64,000 bases of DNA from Bufo bufo (taxonomy: Eukaryota; Chordata; Amphibia; Anura; Bufonidae). Of the stretch, positions 1-11,252 are shown piece by piece (the stretch's first letter is position 1; the number at the start of each line of letters is the position of its first letter). Location: positions 152,168,839-152,232,838 of the forward strand of contig NC_053391.1 in the NCBI RefSeq assembly GCF_905171765.1, read 5' to 3'. Made by a program: the position numbers and the translations under genes. The notes beneath the pieces are model-generated. The model saw nothing but the letters and a program-made list of their open reading frames with translations. It was not told the origin of the DNA and made no database searches.

Positions 1-45
1 GTGTGACAACTGACAGCATTTGTAGGCGGATCCGGGTGCAGACCA

Positions 46-160
46 GTCTACAAATGCATTGCAAGGACGGATCCGTCTACAAATGCATTGCAAGGACGGA
101 TCCGTCTACAAATGCATTGCAAGGACGAATCCGTCTACAAATGCATTGCAAGGACGGATC
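46..160. repeat. 29-bp tandem array at the left edge
   Basis: About four copies of a 29-bp unit start at 46, 75, 104 and 133, each containing ACAAATGCATTGCAAGGACG. The array stops at GGATC (156-160), exactly where the LTR at 161 begins. The same unit recurs in reverse complement at 2398-2499, beside an inverted LTR end. The simplest reading is that the LTR element inserted into this array and duplicated GGATC. Confidence 0.9.
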
Positions 161-989
161 TGTGGCGAAAATAACCTCGCCACTGGGTTTTGGAGGGGCC
201 TGGTTGCCAGCCTCTTGCCCCAGGATTATGGGCCCTCTCATCAGCCCATGCAAAACTTAAACCCCATGGCGATTTGACTGTGTTTGTGGCATCTGAGCGC
301 TCAGATCCAAGCCATATGGGGACATGTGGGGTTTTGAGGTGTGTGACAGAACCATCTGTCTGTGTAATTGTATTGCATGTTATGTGAGGGTACCCAGATA
401 GCTCATTTTACTGTATTCATGTTGTCTGAGTGCCGTTCACCTAATAATATGCACTCAGACTTGAGCTATCTGGGGATATGTTAAATGTCTGTGTTTACTG
501 TAAGGGTTGTGACATTGTATGTTTAAATGGTGATTCCTGTCCTGTTGTCCCCACATGTGTATTGGCGATTTCCCTTTGTCCTGAGAGATAATTGAATTAC
601 TCCTCGGGTGTCTCCAGGGTAGAGAGAAGGAAACCATGATGCATTGTGGGGATGTCTTGTGTCTGTGTATCCTGAATTGCTGCATATCTGTCCTGTGATA
701 CAGTCTTCCATCTGGTCCCTTAGGGGTGTGTCCACCAGATGGGGACCTGCATAAATACGGGCGGGTAGCCCTCAATAAAGAGTTCCTGTTTTACACTCAA
801 CATAGTGCCTCGTCTCATGTGTGTGGAGATTGCTATACATGTATACTCCCCTGGCTATTACTCCTAGCTCTTGTAAGAGCTGTTCCTGTGGTGGTATCGG
901 TGTCGAGCGGAGTTCTTGGAGTCCTCGGGAGGCACTGGGAGCATTTATCAATGGAGGTACCCGGTCGGCGTGCCAGGAGATCCGTTACA
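161..989 (+). repeat. 5' LTR, 829 bp
   Basis: It begins TGTGGCG and ends GTTACA, giving the usual TG...CA termini. The first ~505 bp are repeated at 3242-3746. A TATA-like ATAAATA at 751-757 and a polyadenylation signal AATAAA at 774-779 are in the expected order for U3-R. The LTR end at 989 is followed by one base and then a TGG-initial candidate primer-binding site at 991. Confidence 0.88.
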
Positions 990-990
990 T

Positions 991-1008
991 TGGTGGCAAG
1001 CGGCGGGA
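991..1008 (+). other. Candidate primer-binding site
   Basis: TGGTGGCAAGCGGCGGGA lies one base after the LTR end. Its position and TGG start fit a tRNA 3'-end complement used to prime minus-strand synthesis. I could not assign the tRNA. Confidence 0.6.
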
Positions 1009-1078
1009 TCATTCCCACAGCCAGAAGGACAGCTACAGGAGACACCATTCCATGGATTTTACAATTTGAGGGCAATGC

Positions 1079-2396
1079 ATGTCCGAGTACAGCGACCCTG
1101 ACAACACCAGAATGGAAACAGCAGTGGAGTACGATGAGGGTGTCATGGATGACCGAGATGCAGTCCGCAAAGGCATCTGGTACCAGGTACTGGGTATTGT
1201 GGAGTATATGCGGGACGAGAGACTCCCCACGGTTGCAAAAGCGAGTAGCCCTGCGGATGCCCTTCCTGGGAAAGCAGCCCCGGGAGGAATGGGTAAAGGA
1301 ATTGGAACTCCTAGCATGGCAGGAGCTGTGGCTGGAAGATGCCTACCAGGCGCTTTGGTGGTATGGGGCACAGTACCTACCCAGGACAGCTGAGCATGAC
1401 AAGCCGGAGGGAGAGGAGTTTGATGGTCCTGGCTTGTTATGGGAGACTTTTTCAGAGCTGGCGTTTGGGAGCCCTACACAAGCCCGGTTCCGTGATCTCT
1501 TGGAATGGAGGGAGAGCAGGTATGACTGGGACGACACTCAGGAGATTGAGCAGGACCTGGTCCACCTGCTGACCCGGGAGATGGAGCTGGAACAGGGCTA
1601 CCAGCAGCTGTTCCACTCCAGTGAGAAGGCTCAGCAGGAGAGCAGAGTGTCAGACCCAGGTCCAGAGCCCTTCAGCTGGGAGGATATTGTGTATGTTTAC
1701 TGGGAAGAACCCCAGGTGGCCGGTGGAGATGGGACCGAGGTCTTTCCACTGCTCCTGCAGGGAATTGGGAGCCCAGTCTCCATTCCCCAGTGGCAGGCTG
1801 AGTTACAGAGGGCAGAGACAGTCAGTTCTGTCCCCCAGCGGCAGAGTGTCCTACAGGGAACAGAGAGCCCAGTCTCCTTTCCCCAGCAACAGGACACTGT
1901 ATTGGGAGCGGAAACAGTCGTTCTCCCTCCCCAGAGGCTGGAAGTATGTATGGGAGAGGAGCTTGTTACCCCATCTCCCTATTGGCAGTGTGAATTGCAG
2001 GGAATTGGGAGCCCAGTCTCCATTCCCCAGTGGCTGGGTGATTTACAGGGAATTGGGAGCCCAGTCTCCATTCCCCAGCGGCCGTGTGATTTATTGGGAA
2101 TTGGGAGCCCAGTCTCCATTCCCCAGCGGCCGTGTGATTTATTGGGAATTGGGAGCCCAGTCTCCATTCCCCAGCGGCCGTGTGATTTATTGGGAATTGG
2201 GAGCCCAGTCTCCATTCCCCAGCGGCAGGCGGAGTTACAGGGGGCAGAGACAGTCGGTCCTGTCCCCCAGCGGCAGAGTGTCCAGCAGGGAATAGAGAGC
2301 CCAGTCTCCTTTCCCCAGCAGCAGGACACTGTATTGGGAGCGGAGACGGTCGGTCGCCCTCCCCAGCGGCCGCAAAAATTGCGCATGTTTGGTTAA
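1079..2396 (+). pseudogene. Gag-like ORF of the LTR element, frameshifted, with 16-residue repeats
   Basis: A start codon at 1079 opens an acidic frame (MSEYSDPD...) that is open to 1393. From about 1215-1260 the coding signal moves to the frame that runs to 2396, so at least one frameshift is present. The second frame is rich in Trp and Glu (EEWVKELELLAWQ, WRESRYDWDD). It then passes into a long tract of degenerate 16-residue repeats of the type GIGSPVSIPQRPCDLL. No zinc knuckle, protease or polymerase motif is seen. Its place after the primer-binding site suggests a structural gag-like protein, but the family is not recognised beyond that. The antisense frame at 1966-3069 is a shadow of the same repeats. 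Confidence 0.55.
1759..2390 (+). repeat. 48-bp coding minisatellite
   Basis: The unit GGAATTGGGAGCCCAGTCTC recurs at 2001, 2049, 2097, 2145 and 2193, an exact 48-bp period (16 codons). More divergent copies extend to both sides. Because 48 is a multiple of three, copy-number change would preserve the reading frame. Confidence 0.88.
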
Positions 2397-2397
2397 A

Positions 2398-2700
2398 CGG
2401 ATAGACGGATCCGTCCTTGCAATGCATTTGTAGACGGATCTGTCCTTGCAATGCATTTGTAGACGGATCAGTCGTTGCAATGCATTTGTAGACGGATCCT
2501 GTAACGGATCTCCTGGCACCCGACCGGGTACCTCCGTTGATAAATACTCCCAGTGCCTCCCGAGGACTCCAAGCACTCCACTCGATACCGATACCACCAC
2601 AGGAGCCAGGAACAGGAACAGCTCTTACAAGAGCTAGGAGTAATAGCCAGGGGAGTATACACGTATAGCAATCCCCACACACATGAGACGAGGCACTATT
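2398..2700 (-). repeat. Inverted block: LTR 3' end joined to the 29-bp array
   Basis: Read on the minus strand this is LTR sequence equivalent to about 797-989, ending exactly at its terminal CA (2500). GGATC and about 3.5 copies of the 29-bp array follow. It thus contains the right-hand integration junction of the element, now inside the element and inverted. A short forward LTR piece (about 2699-2730, equivalent to 860-892) follows directly. Confidence 0.85.
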
Positions 2701-3241
2701 ACTCCTAGCTCTTGTATGAGCGGTTCCAGCCTCTGGGGAGGGAGAAGCTCCTCTTGTATGCGCAATTCCCATACAAGAGGAGCTTGTTACCCCCTCTCCC
2801 CAGCGGCAGCTTAACGCACCAGGGGGAGACATTAAGCCCCACAACAGTGCAGATGGGACCGTGGTCTCTGCACTTACAGCACAGAGGGTAGGGACAGTCG
2901 GTCTCCCCCTCCAGCAGCAGAGCTGGGTATCCAAAGGGGAGACAGTCGGTCTCCACCTCCAACAACCAGGCTCCAACCAGGCTTCTTCCATGGTAACGCT
3001 GGCACCAGGGCAGAGTACCGCTGATCCCTGCCAACAAAGCAACCTCCACTCCAAGCCAGGGAGCAACACAAAGACCGGGAGTACCAGCTACCAACATAAC
3101 CTTGGTGGACTCACTGGACAGAGACAGGCTACCAAATTCAACAGGTCCAGTATTTGGTTGTGGGTGGGCTGCCAGACTAACTCAGGTACCGACCGGCGTG
3201 AGGTCGGGTATCTGGTTAGTCTTCCCTGGGACGGGGAGATG

Positions 3242-3746
3242 TGTGGCGAAAATAACCTCGCCACTGGGTTTTGGAGGGGCCTGGTTGCCAGCCTCTTGCC
3301 CCAGGATTATGGGCCCTCTCATCAGCCCATGCAAAACTTAAACCCCATGGCGATTTGACTGTGTTTATGGCATCTGAGCGCTCAGATCCAAGCCATATGG
3401 GGACATGTGGGGTTTTGAGGTGTGTGACAGAACTATCTGTCTGTGTAATTGTATTGTATGTTATGTGAGGGTACCCAGATAGCTCATTTTATTGTATTCA
3501 TGTTATCTGAGTGCCGTTCACCTAATAATATGCACTCAGACTTGAGCTATCTGGGGATATGTTAAATGTCTGTGTTTACTGTAAGGGTTGTGACATTGTA
3601 TGTTTAAATGGTGATTTCTGTCCTGTTGTCCCCACATGTGTATTGGCGATTTCCCTTTGTCCTGAGAGATAATTGAATTACTCCTCGAATGTCTCCAGGG
3701 CAGAGAGGAGGAAACCATGATGCATTGTGGGGATGTCTTGTGTCTG
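3242..3746 (+). repeat. 3' LTR, truncated
   Basis: It matches 161-665 of the left LTR nearly base for base, including the start TGTGGCGAAAATAACC, and is preceded by the purine run GGGACGGGGAGATG. It ends abruptly at AAAAATTGCGCATGTTTGG, a short sequence that also occurs at about 2376, just before the inverted block. Confidence 0.88.
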
Positions 3747-3774
3747 AAAAATTGCGCATGTTTGGGTAAATGTA

Positions 3775-5622
3775 GTGGCGGCTGGGCCCCAGGCAGAGAG
3801 CTCTTTGGCGCACGTCCTTCCGCCGCCAAGGATCGCAGGGCAACATTCTTTGCCTCCTGTAGCCTCCTCCTCCTACTCCGCTTCCTCCTCCTCTTCTTCC
3901 ACATGCTCATCCAGTCAGCCACACACCTTCACCACCAACTTCAGCACAGCCCGGGGTAAACGTCAGCAGGCCATTCTGAAACTCATATGTTTGGGGGACA
4001 GGCCCCACACCTCGCAGGAGTTGTGGCGGGGTATTGAACAACAGACCGACGAGTGGTTGCTGCCAGTGAGCCTCAAGCCCGGCCTGGTGGTGTGCGATAA
4101 TGGGCGAAATCTCGTCGCAGCTCTGGGACTAGCCGGTTTGACGCACATCCCTTGACTGGCGCATGTGCTGAATTTGGTGGTGCAGAAGTTCATTCACAAC
4201 TACCCTGACATGTCAGAGCTGCTGCATAAAGTGCGGGCCATCTGTGCGCGCTTCCGGCGTTCACATCCTGCCGCTGCTCGCCTGTCTGCGCTACAGCGTA
4301 ACTTCGGCCTTCCCTCTCACCACCTCATATGCGACGTGCCCACCAGGTGGAACTCTACCTTGCACATGCTGGACAGACTGTGCGAGCAGCAGCAGGCCAT
4401 AGTGGAGTTTCAGCTGCAGCACGCACGGGTCAGTCGCACTGCGGAACAGCACCACTTCATCACCAATGACTGGGCCTCCATGCGAGACCTGTGTGCCCTG
4501 TTGCGCTGTTTCGAGTACTCTACCAACATGACCAGTGGCGATGACGCCGTTATCAGCGTTACAATACCACTTCTATGTCTCCTTGAGAAAACACTTAGGG
4601 CGATGATGGAAGAGGAGGTGGCCCAGGAGGAGGAGAAAGAGGGGTCATTTTTAGCACTTTCAGGGCAGTCTATTAGAAGTGACTCAGAAGGAGGTTTTTT
4701 GCAACAGCAGAGGCCAGGTACAAATGTGGCCAGACAGGGCCCACTACTGGAGCACGAGGAGTACGAGGATGAGGTGGAGGAGGATGAGGATGAAGCATGT
4801 TCACAGCGGGGTGGCATCCAACACAGCTCGGGCCCATCACTGGTGCATGGCTGGGGGGAAACGGAGGACGATGACGATACGCCTCCCACAGAGGACAGCT
4901 TGTCCTTACCTCTGGGCCGCCTGGCACACATAAGAGACTACATGCTGCAGTGCCTGCGCAACGACAGCAGAGTTGCCCACATTTTAACGTGTGTGGACTA
5001 CTGGGTTGCCACCCTGCTGGATCCCCGGTACAAAGACAATGTGCCTACCTTACTTCCTGCACTGGAGCGTGATAGGAAGATGCGCGAGTACAAGCGCACG
5101 TTGGTAGATGCACTACTGAGAGCATTCCCAAATGTCACAGGGGAACAAGTGGAAGCCCAAGGCGAAGGCAGAGGAGGAGCAAGAGGTCGCCAACGCAGCT
5201 GTGTCATGGCCAGCTCCTCTGAGGGCAGGGTTAGCATGGCAGAGATGTGGAAAAGTTTTGTCACCACGCCACAGCTAACTGCATCACCACCTGATACGGA
5301 ACGTGTTAGCCGGAGGCAGCATTTCACTAACATGGTGGAACAGTACGTGTGCACACCCCTCCACGTACTGACTGATGGTTCGGTCCCATTCAACTTCTGG
5401 GTCTCCAAATTGTCCACGTGGTCAAAGCTAGCCTTTTATGCCTTGGAGGTGCTGGCCTGCCCGGCGGCCAGCGTTTTGTCTGAACGTGTATTCAGCACGG
5501 AAGGGGGCGTCATTACAGACAAACGCAGCCGCCTGTCCACAGCCGATGTGGACAAGCTGACGTTCATAAAAATGAACCAGGCATGGATCCCACAGAACCG
5601 GTCCATCCCTTGTGCAGATTAG
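3775..5622 (+). pseudogene. hAT transposase (middle and C-terminal part)
   Basis: One frame is readable from 3775 to 5622 with a single in-frame TGA at 4153-4155, just before LAHVLNLVVQKF. RNase-H-like core pieces are visible: VVCDNGRNLVAALGL, then DVPTRWNSTLHMLDRL, then the acidic insertion, then ATLLDPRYKDNVPTL. The C-terminal dimerisation region is intact in sequence (FNFWVSKLSTWSKLAFYALE, then CPAASVLSERVFST and KLTFIKMN). The N-terminal BED zinc finger is missing, and a Ser/Pro-rich stretch at 3800-3950 seems joined by an internal deletion. The family is the ZBED-like hAT group. The product would not be functional. Confidence 0.85.
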
Positions 5623-5740
5623 ACATTTATAACTACCTCCCCTTAACCATATATTCTTGTACTCCAGGGCACTTCATTCAATCCTCTTTTTTTAATTTTA
5701 CCATTATATTGCGGAGCAACCCAAAGTTGAATGAACCTCT

Positions 5741-6420
5741 CCTCTGTCTGGGTGCCGGGGCCTAAATATCTGCCAGTGGCCTGTTCCAGTGGTGGGTGAC
5801 ATGCAGCCTGATTCTCTGCAATGGGACCTCTCTCCTCTGTCTGGGTGCCGGGGCCTAAATATCTGACAGTGGCCTGTTCCAGTGGTGGGTGACATGAAGC
5901 CTGATTCTCTGCAATGGGACCTCTCTCCTCTGTCTGGGTGCCGGGGCCTAAATATCTGACAGTGGCCTGTTCCAGTGGTGGGTGACATGAAGCCTGATTC
6001 TCTGCAATGGAACCTCTCTCCTCTGTCTGGGTGCCAGGGTCTAAATATCTGACAGTGGCCTGTTCCAGTGGTGAGTGAAATGAAGCCTGATTCTCTGCAA
6101 TGGGACCTCTCTCCTCTGTCTGGGTGCCGGGGCCTAAATATCTGACAATGACCTGTTCCAGTGGTGGGTGACGTGAAGCCTCATTCTCTGCTATGACATG
6201 AAGCCTGATTCTCTGCTATGGGACCTCTCTCCTCTGTCTGGGTGCCGGTGCCTAAATATCTGACAGTGGCCTGTTCCAGTGGTGGGTGACATGCAGCCTG
6301 ATTCTCTGCAATGGAACCTCTCTCCTCTGTCTGGATGCCGGGGCCTAAATATCTGCCAGTGGCCTGTTCCAGTGGTGGGTGACATGAAGCCTGATTCTCT
6401 GCTATGGGATCTCTCTCCAA
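5741..6420. repeat. 93-bp minisatellite in the hAT 3' region
   Basis: CCTCTGTCTG recurs at 5741, 5834, 5927, 6020, 6113, 6231 and 6324. The spacing is 93 bp except for one 118-bp unit, which carries a 25-bp internal duplication. As 93 is divisible by three, the minus strand shows a 31-residue periodic frame (MSPTTGTGH...). I regard that frame as a by-product of periodicity. Confidence 0.92.
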
Positions 6421-6680
6421 TTGATATTGGTTCATTTTTATTTATTTTATTTTGATTTTAATTCATTTCCCTATCCACATTTGTTTGCAGGGGATTTACC
6501 TACATTTTGCTGCCTTTTGCAGCCCTCTAGCCCTTTCCTGGGCTGTTTTACAGCCTTTTTAGTGCCGAAAAGTTTGGGTCCCTATTGACTTCAATGGGGT
6601 TCGGGTTCGGGGCGAAGTTCGGGTCGAGTTCGGATCCCGAACTTCTCGAACCCGAACATCCAGGTGTTCGCTCAACTCTA

Positions 6681-7709
6681 CCAGTTGTCAATTTAGTGAT
6701 ACATATGGCAGCAAGCATAACAATGACAATATGTTTCAGTTTTACTTTTACTGGGGGACATCACACGTTCTCTAAGTAATGACAATCAACTGATCACTTT
6801 CAAATGTTATTTTGCTATAAGTGCGGACATAGTTTTTTGCTTGATATCAACTAGAAGCTCAGAGCAGTGGCGTACCGTCATTAGTGGCAGACCACACAGC
6901 TGCTATGGGGCCCGAGCTATGGGGGGCCCAGAGTGCATGGAAGGCCCCACCCCCTACAATGTCTGCAGTTAGTTATGTATTAGGTCTTCTGTCCTGAGTC
7001 CCTATCTAGGGCTCCGGCGGGCTGTGATTCCGTCCTTCTAAGGACCCCCTTCCCTCTCTCCTCCACTGTGTGCAAATGCAGTGCACAGACCAGCGCCGAT
7101 GTCCCTGACCCTGCCAGCACTGCAGCCAGGCTAGCGCTCTCTCTTCTTTCTGCTGGGTGCTGCACTGGCCAATCAGCATTTAGCAGGCTAAACTCCTGCT
7201 GCTGATTGGCTAGTGTATTGCTCGCACCAGAAGACAGAACTGGACGGGCGGGACGTGGCAGGGACTCACTCATGCGCTGCCTGCTTCAGTTTTCAGCCTG
7301 TCACCTCCAGCAGCCCCCCAGCATTGCCTGCCCCTGTGTGTTACTGCTACTGCAACACAATGCAAGTTGAGGGCTGTATCTCTATGCATACGATTTTTTT
7401 ATGGTGGGGGGATAGTTGGTGAGGGGAAGAGTGGGTCCTGCTGCTGCAGCAGCAGCAAGCAGAGTTCCTGTGTTATGTATGTAACTTATAAGGCTTATCA
7501 AAATAATTGCTGTTGATGCTCATACAGAGGATAGTGTGCACATGAACTGTGGGGTTGGGGGGGCTGGGACACACTAAGCATCAGCAGCAAAAAGAGTTCA
7601 GATGTGGGGGATGGACTTTGTCAGGACTTAGCACAGTGGGCACAGGCAGGAGGAGAGGTAGGTAGGCCAGTTCCTGCCCAGAAGTTGCTCAGGTGTGCTC
7701 GCATACATA
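6681..7709. other. Gene-free stretch with probable MITE remnants
   Basis: GCAGTGGCGTACCGTCAT at about 6863 resembles the end of a common vertebrate non-autonomous DNA transposon, but no matching partner end was found. The rest (a GC-rich stretch near 7000-7300, then CAGCAGCAG near 7440) holds no coding signal I recognise. Confidence 0.4.
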
Positions 7710-8284
7710 CAGTCAGGTCCATAAATATTGGGACATCGACACAATTCTAACATTTTTGGCTCTATACACCACCACAATGGATTTAAAATGAAACAAACAA
7801 GATGTGCCTTCTCCATACTTTTCTCTTCCCATCACTCTGGTACAAGTTGATCTTGGTCTCACCTATCCATAGGATGTTGTGCCAGAACTGTGAAGGCTTT
7901 TTTAGGGACAGCTCTTTGGATCTCATCTTGAGAGTTGACAGCAACAGATTCCACATGCAAATAGCACACTTGAAATGAACTCTGGACCTTTTATCTGCTC
8001 ATTGTAATTGGGATAATGAGGGAATAACACACATCTGGCCATGGAACAGCTGAGAAGCAAATTATCCCATTACTTTTGGTCCCTTAATCAGTAGGAGGCA
8101 CATATGAAAACTGTTGTAATTCCTACACCGTTCACCTGATTTGGATGTAAATTCCCTCAAATTAAAGCTGACAGTCTGCAGGTAAAGCACATCTTGTTTG
8201 TTTCATTTCAAATCCATTGTGGTGGTGTATAGAGACAAAAATGTTAGAATTGTGTTGATGTCCCAATATTTATGGACCCGACTG
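7710..8284 (-). mobile_element. Tc1/mariner (DD34E family) deletion derivative
   Basis: It is flanked by TA (7708-7709 and 8285-8286) and starts CAGTCAGGTCCATAAATATT. The right end is its near-perfect inverse. At 575 bp it keeps both long inverted ends and scraps of transposase sequence (about 7815-7940), joined across an internal deletion. It belongs to the same family as the split element at 13583-23910. Confidence 0.9.
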
Positions 8285-8400
8285 TATGATGCCCTGTGCC
8301 CACTCTGCTAAAACCTGATATAGCCCATCTATGCCCGGCTCTACCAAAGCAGACAGACAGGAGCAGTGATGTGTGCAGTACATGGCTCACTGCAGCCCTA

Positions 8401-8510
8401 GTGAAATAGGGGGTTAAAAAACTTTAGGGGGTTAAAAAACTTTATGTAAAAAAAGGGGGTTAAAAAATTTTATAATAGGGGGTTAAAAAATTTTATGTAA
8501 AAGTTTAGGT
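8401..8510. repeat. Short GGGGGTTAAAAAA tandem repeat
   Basis: Four irregular copies of AGGGGGTTAAAAAACTTTATG-like sequence lie in a row. Low complexity, no coding potential. Confidence 0.7.
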
Positions 8511-8520
8511 ACACTCTAAC

Positions 8521-9340
8521 TTCATTAACCCTTTTAATGACCAGGAAGTTTTCAATTTTTTTCCTTTTAGTTTTTTACTCCCAGCCCTCCTAAAACCATA
8601 ACTTCTTTTTATATTTTCAGTCACATAGCCGTATGAGGGCTTGCTTTTTTCCATGACAAAATGCACTTACTAATACGGTTGGAAAAAAAAAAAAAATCCA
8701 AATCAGGTGGAATTAAAAAAATTATAATATTCCGCCACTTTTAATTTATTTTTATTTTTTTACACCATTTCCTATGCAGAAAAACTGACTTGTTACTTTT
8801 ATTCTCCAGGTCAATACAGTTTGTTTTGCATTTTAAGGGCTTGTTTACCCGACCGTTGCCCCTCCATTGTCGTATTGCAAATATTGAATGGGTCTGCAAA
8901 TCCGTAGATGCGGTGCAGAATGGAACAGAACCCGACGGAAGCACTACGGAGTGCTTCCGTGGGTTCCGTTCCATGCCTCCGCACCGCAAAAAGATAGAAC
9001 TTGCTCTATCTTTTTTGCGGAATGGACGGACGGATCGCGGACCCCATTCAAGTGAATGGGGTCCTGATCTGCAATCAGCAGCCCCACGGCCGGTGCCCGT
9101 GCATTGTGGACCGCAGTCTGCGGTCCACAACACGGGCATGGAGGGGCAACGGTCGTGTGAGCAAGCCCTAATACTGAAAAAAACAACTTTGAAAAAAAAC
9201 ATATATTTTTTTTCATTTCAGAGTAAAATTCTGACCCCTCTAACTTTTTCGTAGTTAGATGTATTGAGCTATTTAAGGGCTCATTTTTTATGGGGCGATC
9301 TGTACTTTTCAATGATTATTGGAAAATATGTATTTTTATT
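8521..9340. repeat. AT-rich interspersed repeat carrying a MITE
   Basis: Phrases such as CTGACCCCTCTAACTTTTTCGTAG and GGGCTCATTTTTTATGGGG (9220-9300) recur in similar form at 43975-44060, so this is one dispersed family. It is interrupted at 8837-9168 by a MITE. No reading frame is convincing. Confidence 0.65.
8837..9168. mobile_element. MITE with GGGCTTG ends and TAA duplication
   Basis: The 332-bp element has inverted ends (GGGCTTGTTTACCCGACCGT on the left; the right end is its close inverse) and TAA on both sides (8834-8836, 9169-9171). Inner GC-rich hairpins (CGCAAAAAGATAGAAC against its inverse) make it largely self-complementary. A 3-bp target duplication fits PIF/Harbinger-like MITEs; the assignment is inference. 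Confidence 0.7.
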
Positions 9341-9530
9341 TAGTTACTGCAACAAAAAATATTTATCCCTAATGGTTTCAATAGGTTATTTATACATTGT
9401 ATTTCTTTATTTATTGGCAATCTGTGCTGTGGCAGGGGAGGAGCCAGGGCAAGTAATGGGATAGGCTAGAGGTGGGTAGTGGGTGGAGTTAGGGGGCCCA
9501 ATTCATATTCCTGCTATGAGAGCAATTATA

Positions 9531-10068
9531 CAGTGGTGCTTGAAAATTTGTGAACCCTTCAAAATTGTCTATTTTTATGCATAAATTTGACTTAACTTTA
9601 TCAGATTTTCAGTCCTAAAAGTAGATAAATATAGCCAGATTAAAGAAATGAGTGAAAAATATTAGACTTGGTAATTTATTAATTGAGGAAAATGATACAA
9701 AATTGCAGCTCTATGAGTGGCAAAAGTAAGTGAACCTTTGTGTTCCATATCTGGTGTGAACTCCTTTTGCAGCAATAACTGCAAGTAAACATTTCTGGTA
9801 ATTGTTGATTAGTCCTGAATATCGGCTTGGAGGAATTTTAGTCCATACCTCCATACAAAACAGCTTCAGCTCTGTTATGCTGGTGGGTTTTCTCCCATAA
9901 TCTGGTCACTTCAAATTCTAACACTTCCAATTTCTATTGGGTTAGGCTCAGGATTTTGACTTGGCCATTCAAAAACTTTAATTTTATTCTCCTTTTTTTT
10001 TAACCATTCTTTGGTAGAATAAATTGTGTGCTTAGGGTTGTTGTCTTGCTACATGACATTTCAGAAGT
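9531..10068 (-). mobile_element. Degenerate Tc1/mariner fragment
   Basis: TA followed by CAGTGGTGCTTGAAAATTTG is a typical Tc1/mariner terminal repeat. The following ~530 bp resemble the 3' half of a minus-strand transposase gene with many lesions. No right terminus is found, so the element is truncated near 10068. It is not obviously the same family as the other Tc1 copies here. Confidence 0.6.
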
Positions 10069-10207
10069 AAACAGACAGATACAGGGAATGTCTGGGGATT
10101 TTTTTTTATTAACTTCATTATTTCCATTATTAGCAAAACTATGTTTGAAAAACTGTCTTTAGTTAGGAAAAATTCACATCATCCCCCCTTTCCCAAGTCA
10201 TTTATTG

Positions 10208-10322
10208 ACCTTCCTAAGCAACATGAGACTGTGGCTGAAAGCTAGATGGTCCAGTGACTCCATGGTCCAGCGCCTCCATGACTTCCAGCTTTTAGCCACA
10301 GTCTCATGTTGTTGAGGAAGGT
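10208..10322. repeat. Imperfect 36-bp inverted repeat
   Basis: The arms 10208-10243 and 10287-10322 (around ACATGAGACTGTGGCT) are nearly complementary and separated by 43 bp. It may be a MITE relic. The surrounding 10069-10590 has no gene that I recognise. Confidence 0.65.
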
Positions 10323-11252
10323 CTATAAATGACTGAAACGTCCTTGAGTCTTGAGCGTTCCATGAGTGGCTATTTACTGTAAATATATGAAATGTTCTGA
10401 ACCACACTGGATTTTGTACAATAAAAGCAAGCATATTAATGCATGATTTATTGGGTACCATGGTAATTTGTACTGGGTCTAATAATAGGCCATGATTTCC
10501 TGTACTGTACAGGTAACTTTTCAGTAGCTATTATAACCACAGGCAGAATTACAAAACAGTAGGCCATATTCTGATGACACATTTTCTTTAACTAGGAAAA
10601 TGGAAAACCTTTAAGAGATTCAAATAAAGAAAGAAAGAGCGTCAAAGGAAAAAGAGAGAGCACGCATGCAAGCGTCATTGTAAGAAGAGACAGCATACCT
10701 GCAAGCATCAATGGAAAAACTTGCTGCAGAGAAAGAAGCGGCAGCCGCAATAGTCAAAGCAGAGTACCTGGAAGCCTAGGAGTTCCTCAAATCCAAGAAA
10801 CACAGCCAAGTACTTGGGCCAGACCTGGATGAACAATATCCAGCACAGCGTCTCAGAATATGTCCATCAGCATCCCAAGACAGATGACAACTATGATCCA
10901 GAGGTTCTTCTGGTACCACAACAACGACCCCAATGAAGACATTGTAGAGTACCGAATGAGAGTGCACATCTTTGGAAACAGTCCTTGCCCTGTGGTTGCT
11001 ATCTACGGTCTCAGGCATTCAGCCCGAGAGGGTGAAGCAAAGTATGGGTCAGATGTCAGATCCTTTGCGGATAAAGATTTCTACGTGGATGACTTCTTGA
11101 AATCCACACCCACGAACAAGACTGCAATCAGTCTCCTGAAAAGGGTTCAAGAGATGCTCGCTTTATCTAATTTGAGGTTGCACAAAATAGCCTCCAACAG
11201 CCGTGAGTTAATGGAAGCCTTCTCACCCCAAGACCATTCAAGTGATCTAAAG

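Larger units (their letters stand above)
161..3746 (+). mobile_element. Rearranged non-autonomous LTR retrotransposon
   Basis: The element runs from a complete left LTR (161-989) through a leader, a gag-like reading frame, an inverted internal block (2398-2700) and a purine-rich tract (about 3228-3241) to the first ~505 bp of a right LTR (3242-3746). No protease, reverse transcriptase or integrase is visible, so movement would have needed enzymes from a relative. The right LTR is cut where a hAT fragment begins. The gag-like region with tandem amplification suggests a gypsy-type large derivative, but with no pol the superfamily is an inference. Confidence 0.8.
3747..6680 (+). mobile_element. 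5'-truncated hAT element
   Basis: It contains the middle and C-terminal part of a hAT transposase, a 93-bp minisatellite and a terminal region rich in TTCGGG/CCCGAA ending CGCTCAACTCTA at 6680. That end is the inverted form of the TAGAGTTGAGCG-type ends of other hAT elements here. No left terminus is present, since the element starts at the break in the LTR. Confidence 0.82.

Noticed and set aside
46..160. CRISPR-like array
   Set aside because: The 29-bp units abut directly without spacers, and the context is a eukaryotic transposon cluster.
726..2396. 556-codon plus-strand frame taken as one protein
   Set aside because: Its first part lies inside the LTR and leader; only the portion after about 1215 has protein-like composition, and the likely start is at 1079 in another frame.
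1966..3069. 367-codon minus-strand frame
   Set aside because: It is antisense to the 48-bp repeat and to the inverted LTR block; Cys/Trp-rich periodic composition shows it is a shadow.
5704..6435. Minus-strand 31-residue repeat protein
   Set aside because: A 93-bp tandem period automatically keeps a frame open; there is no start context, promoter or relative.
8790..9254. Overlapping ~150-codon frames on both strands
   Set aside because: They lie in a palindromic MITE with 3-bp TAA borders, so the mirrored frames are structural.
10208..10350. Possible hammerhead (TTGAGGA ... GAAACGTC)
   Set aside because: The first core base is changed, stem II is weak and no stem I pairing was found; it is next to an ordinary imperfect inverted repeat with no PLE protein nearby.
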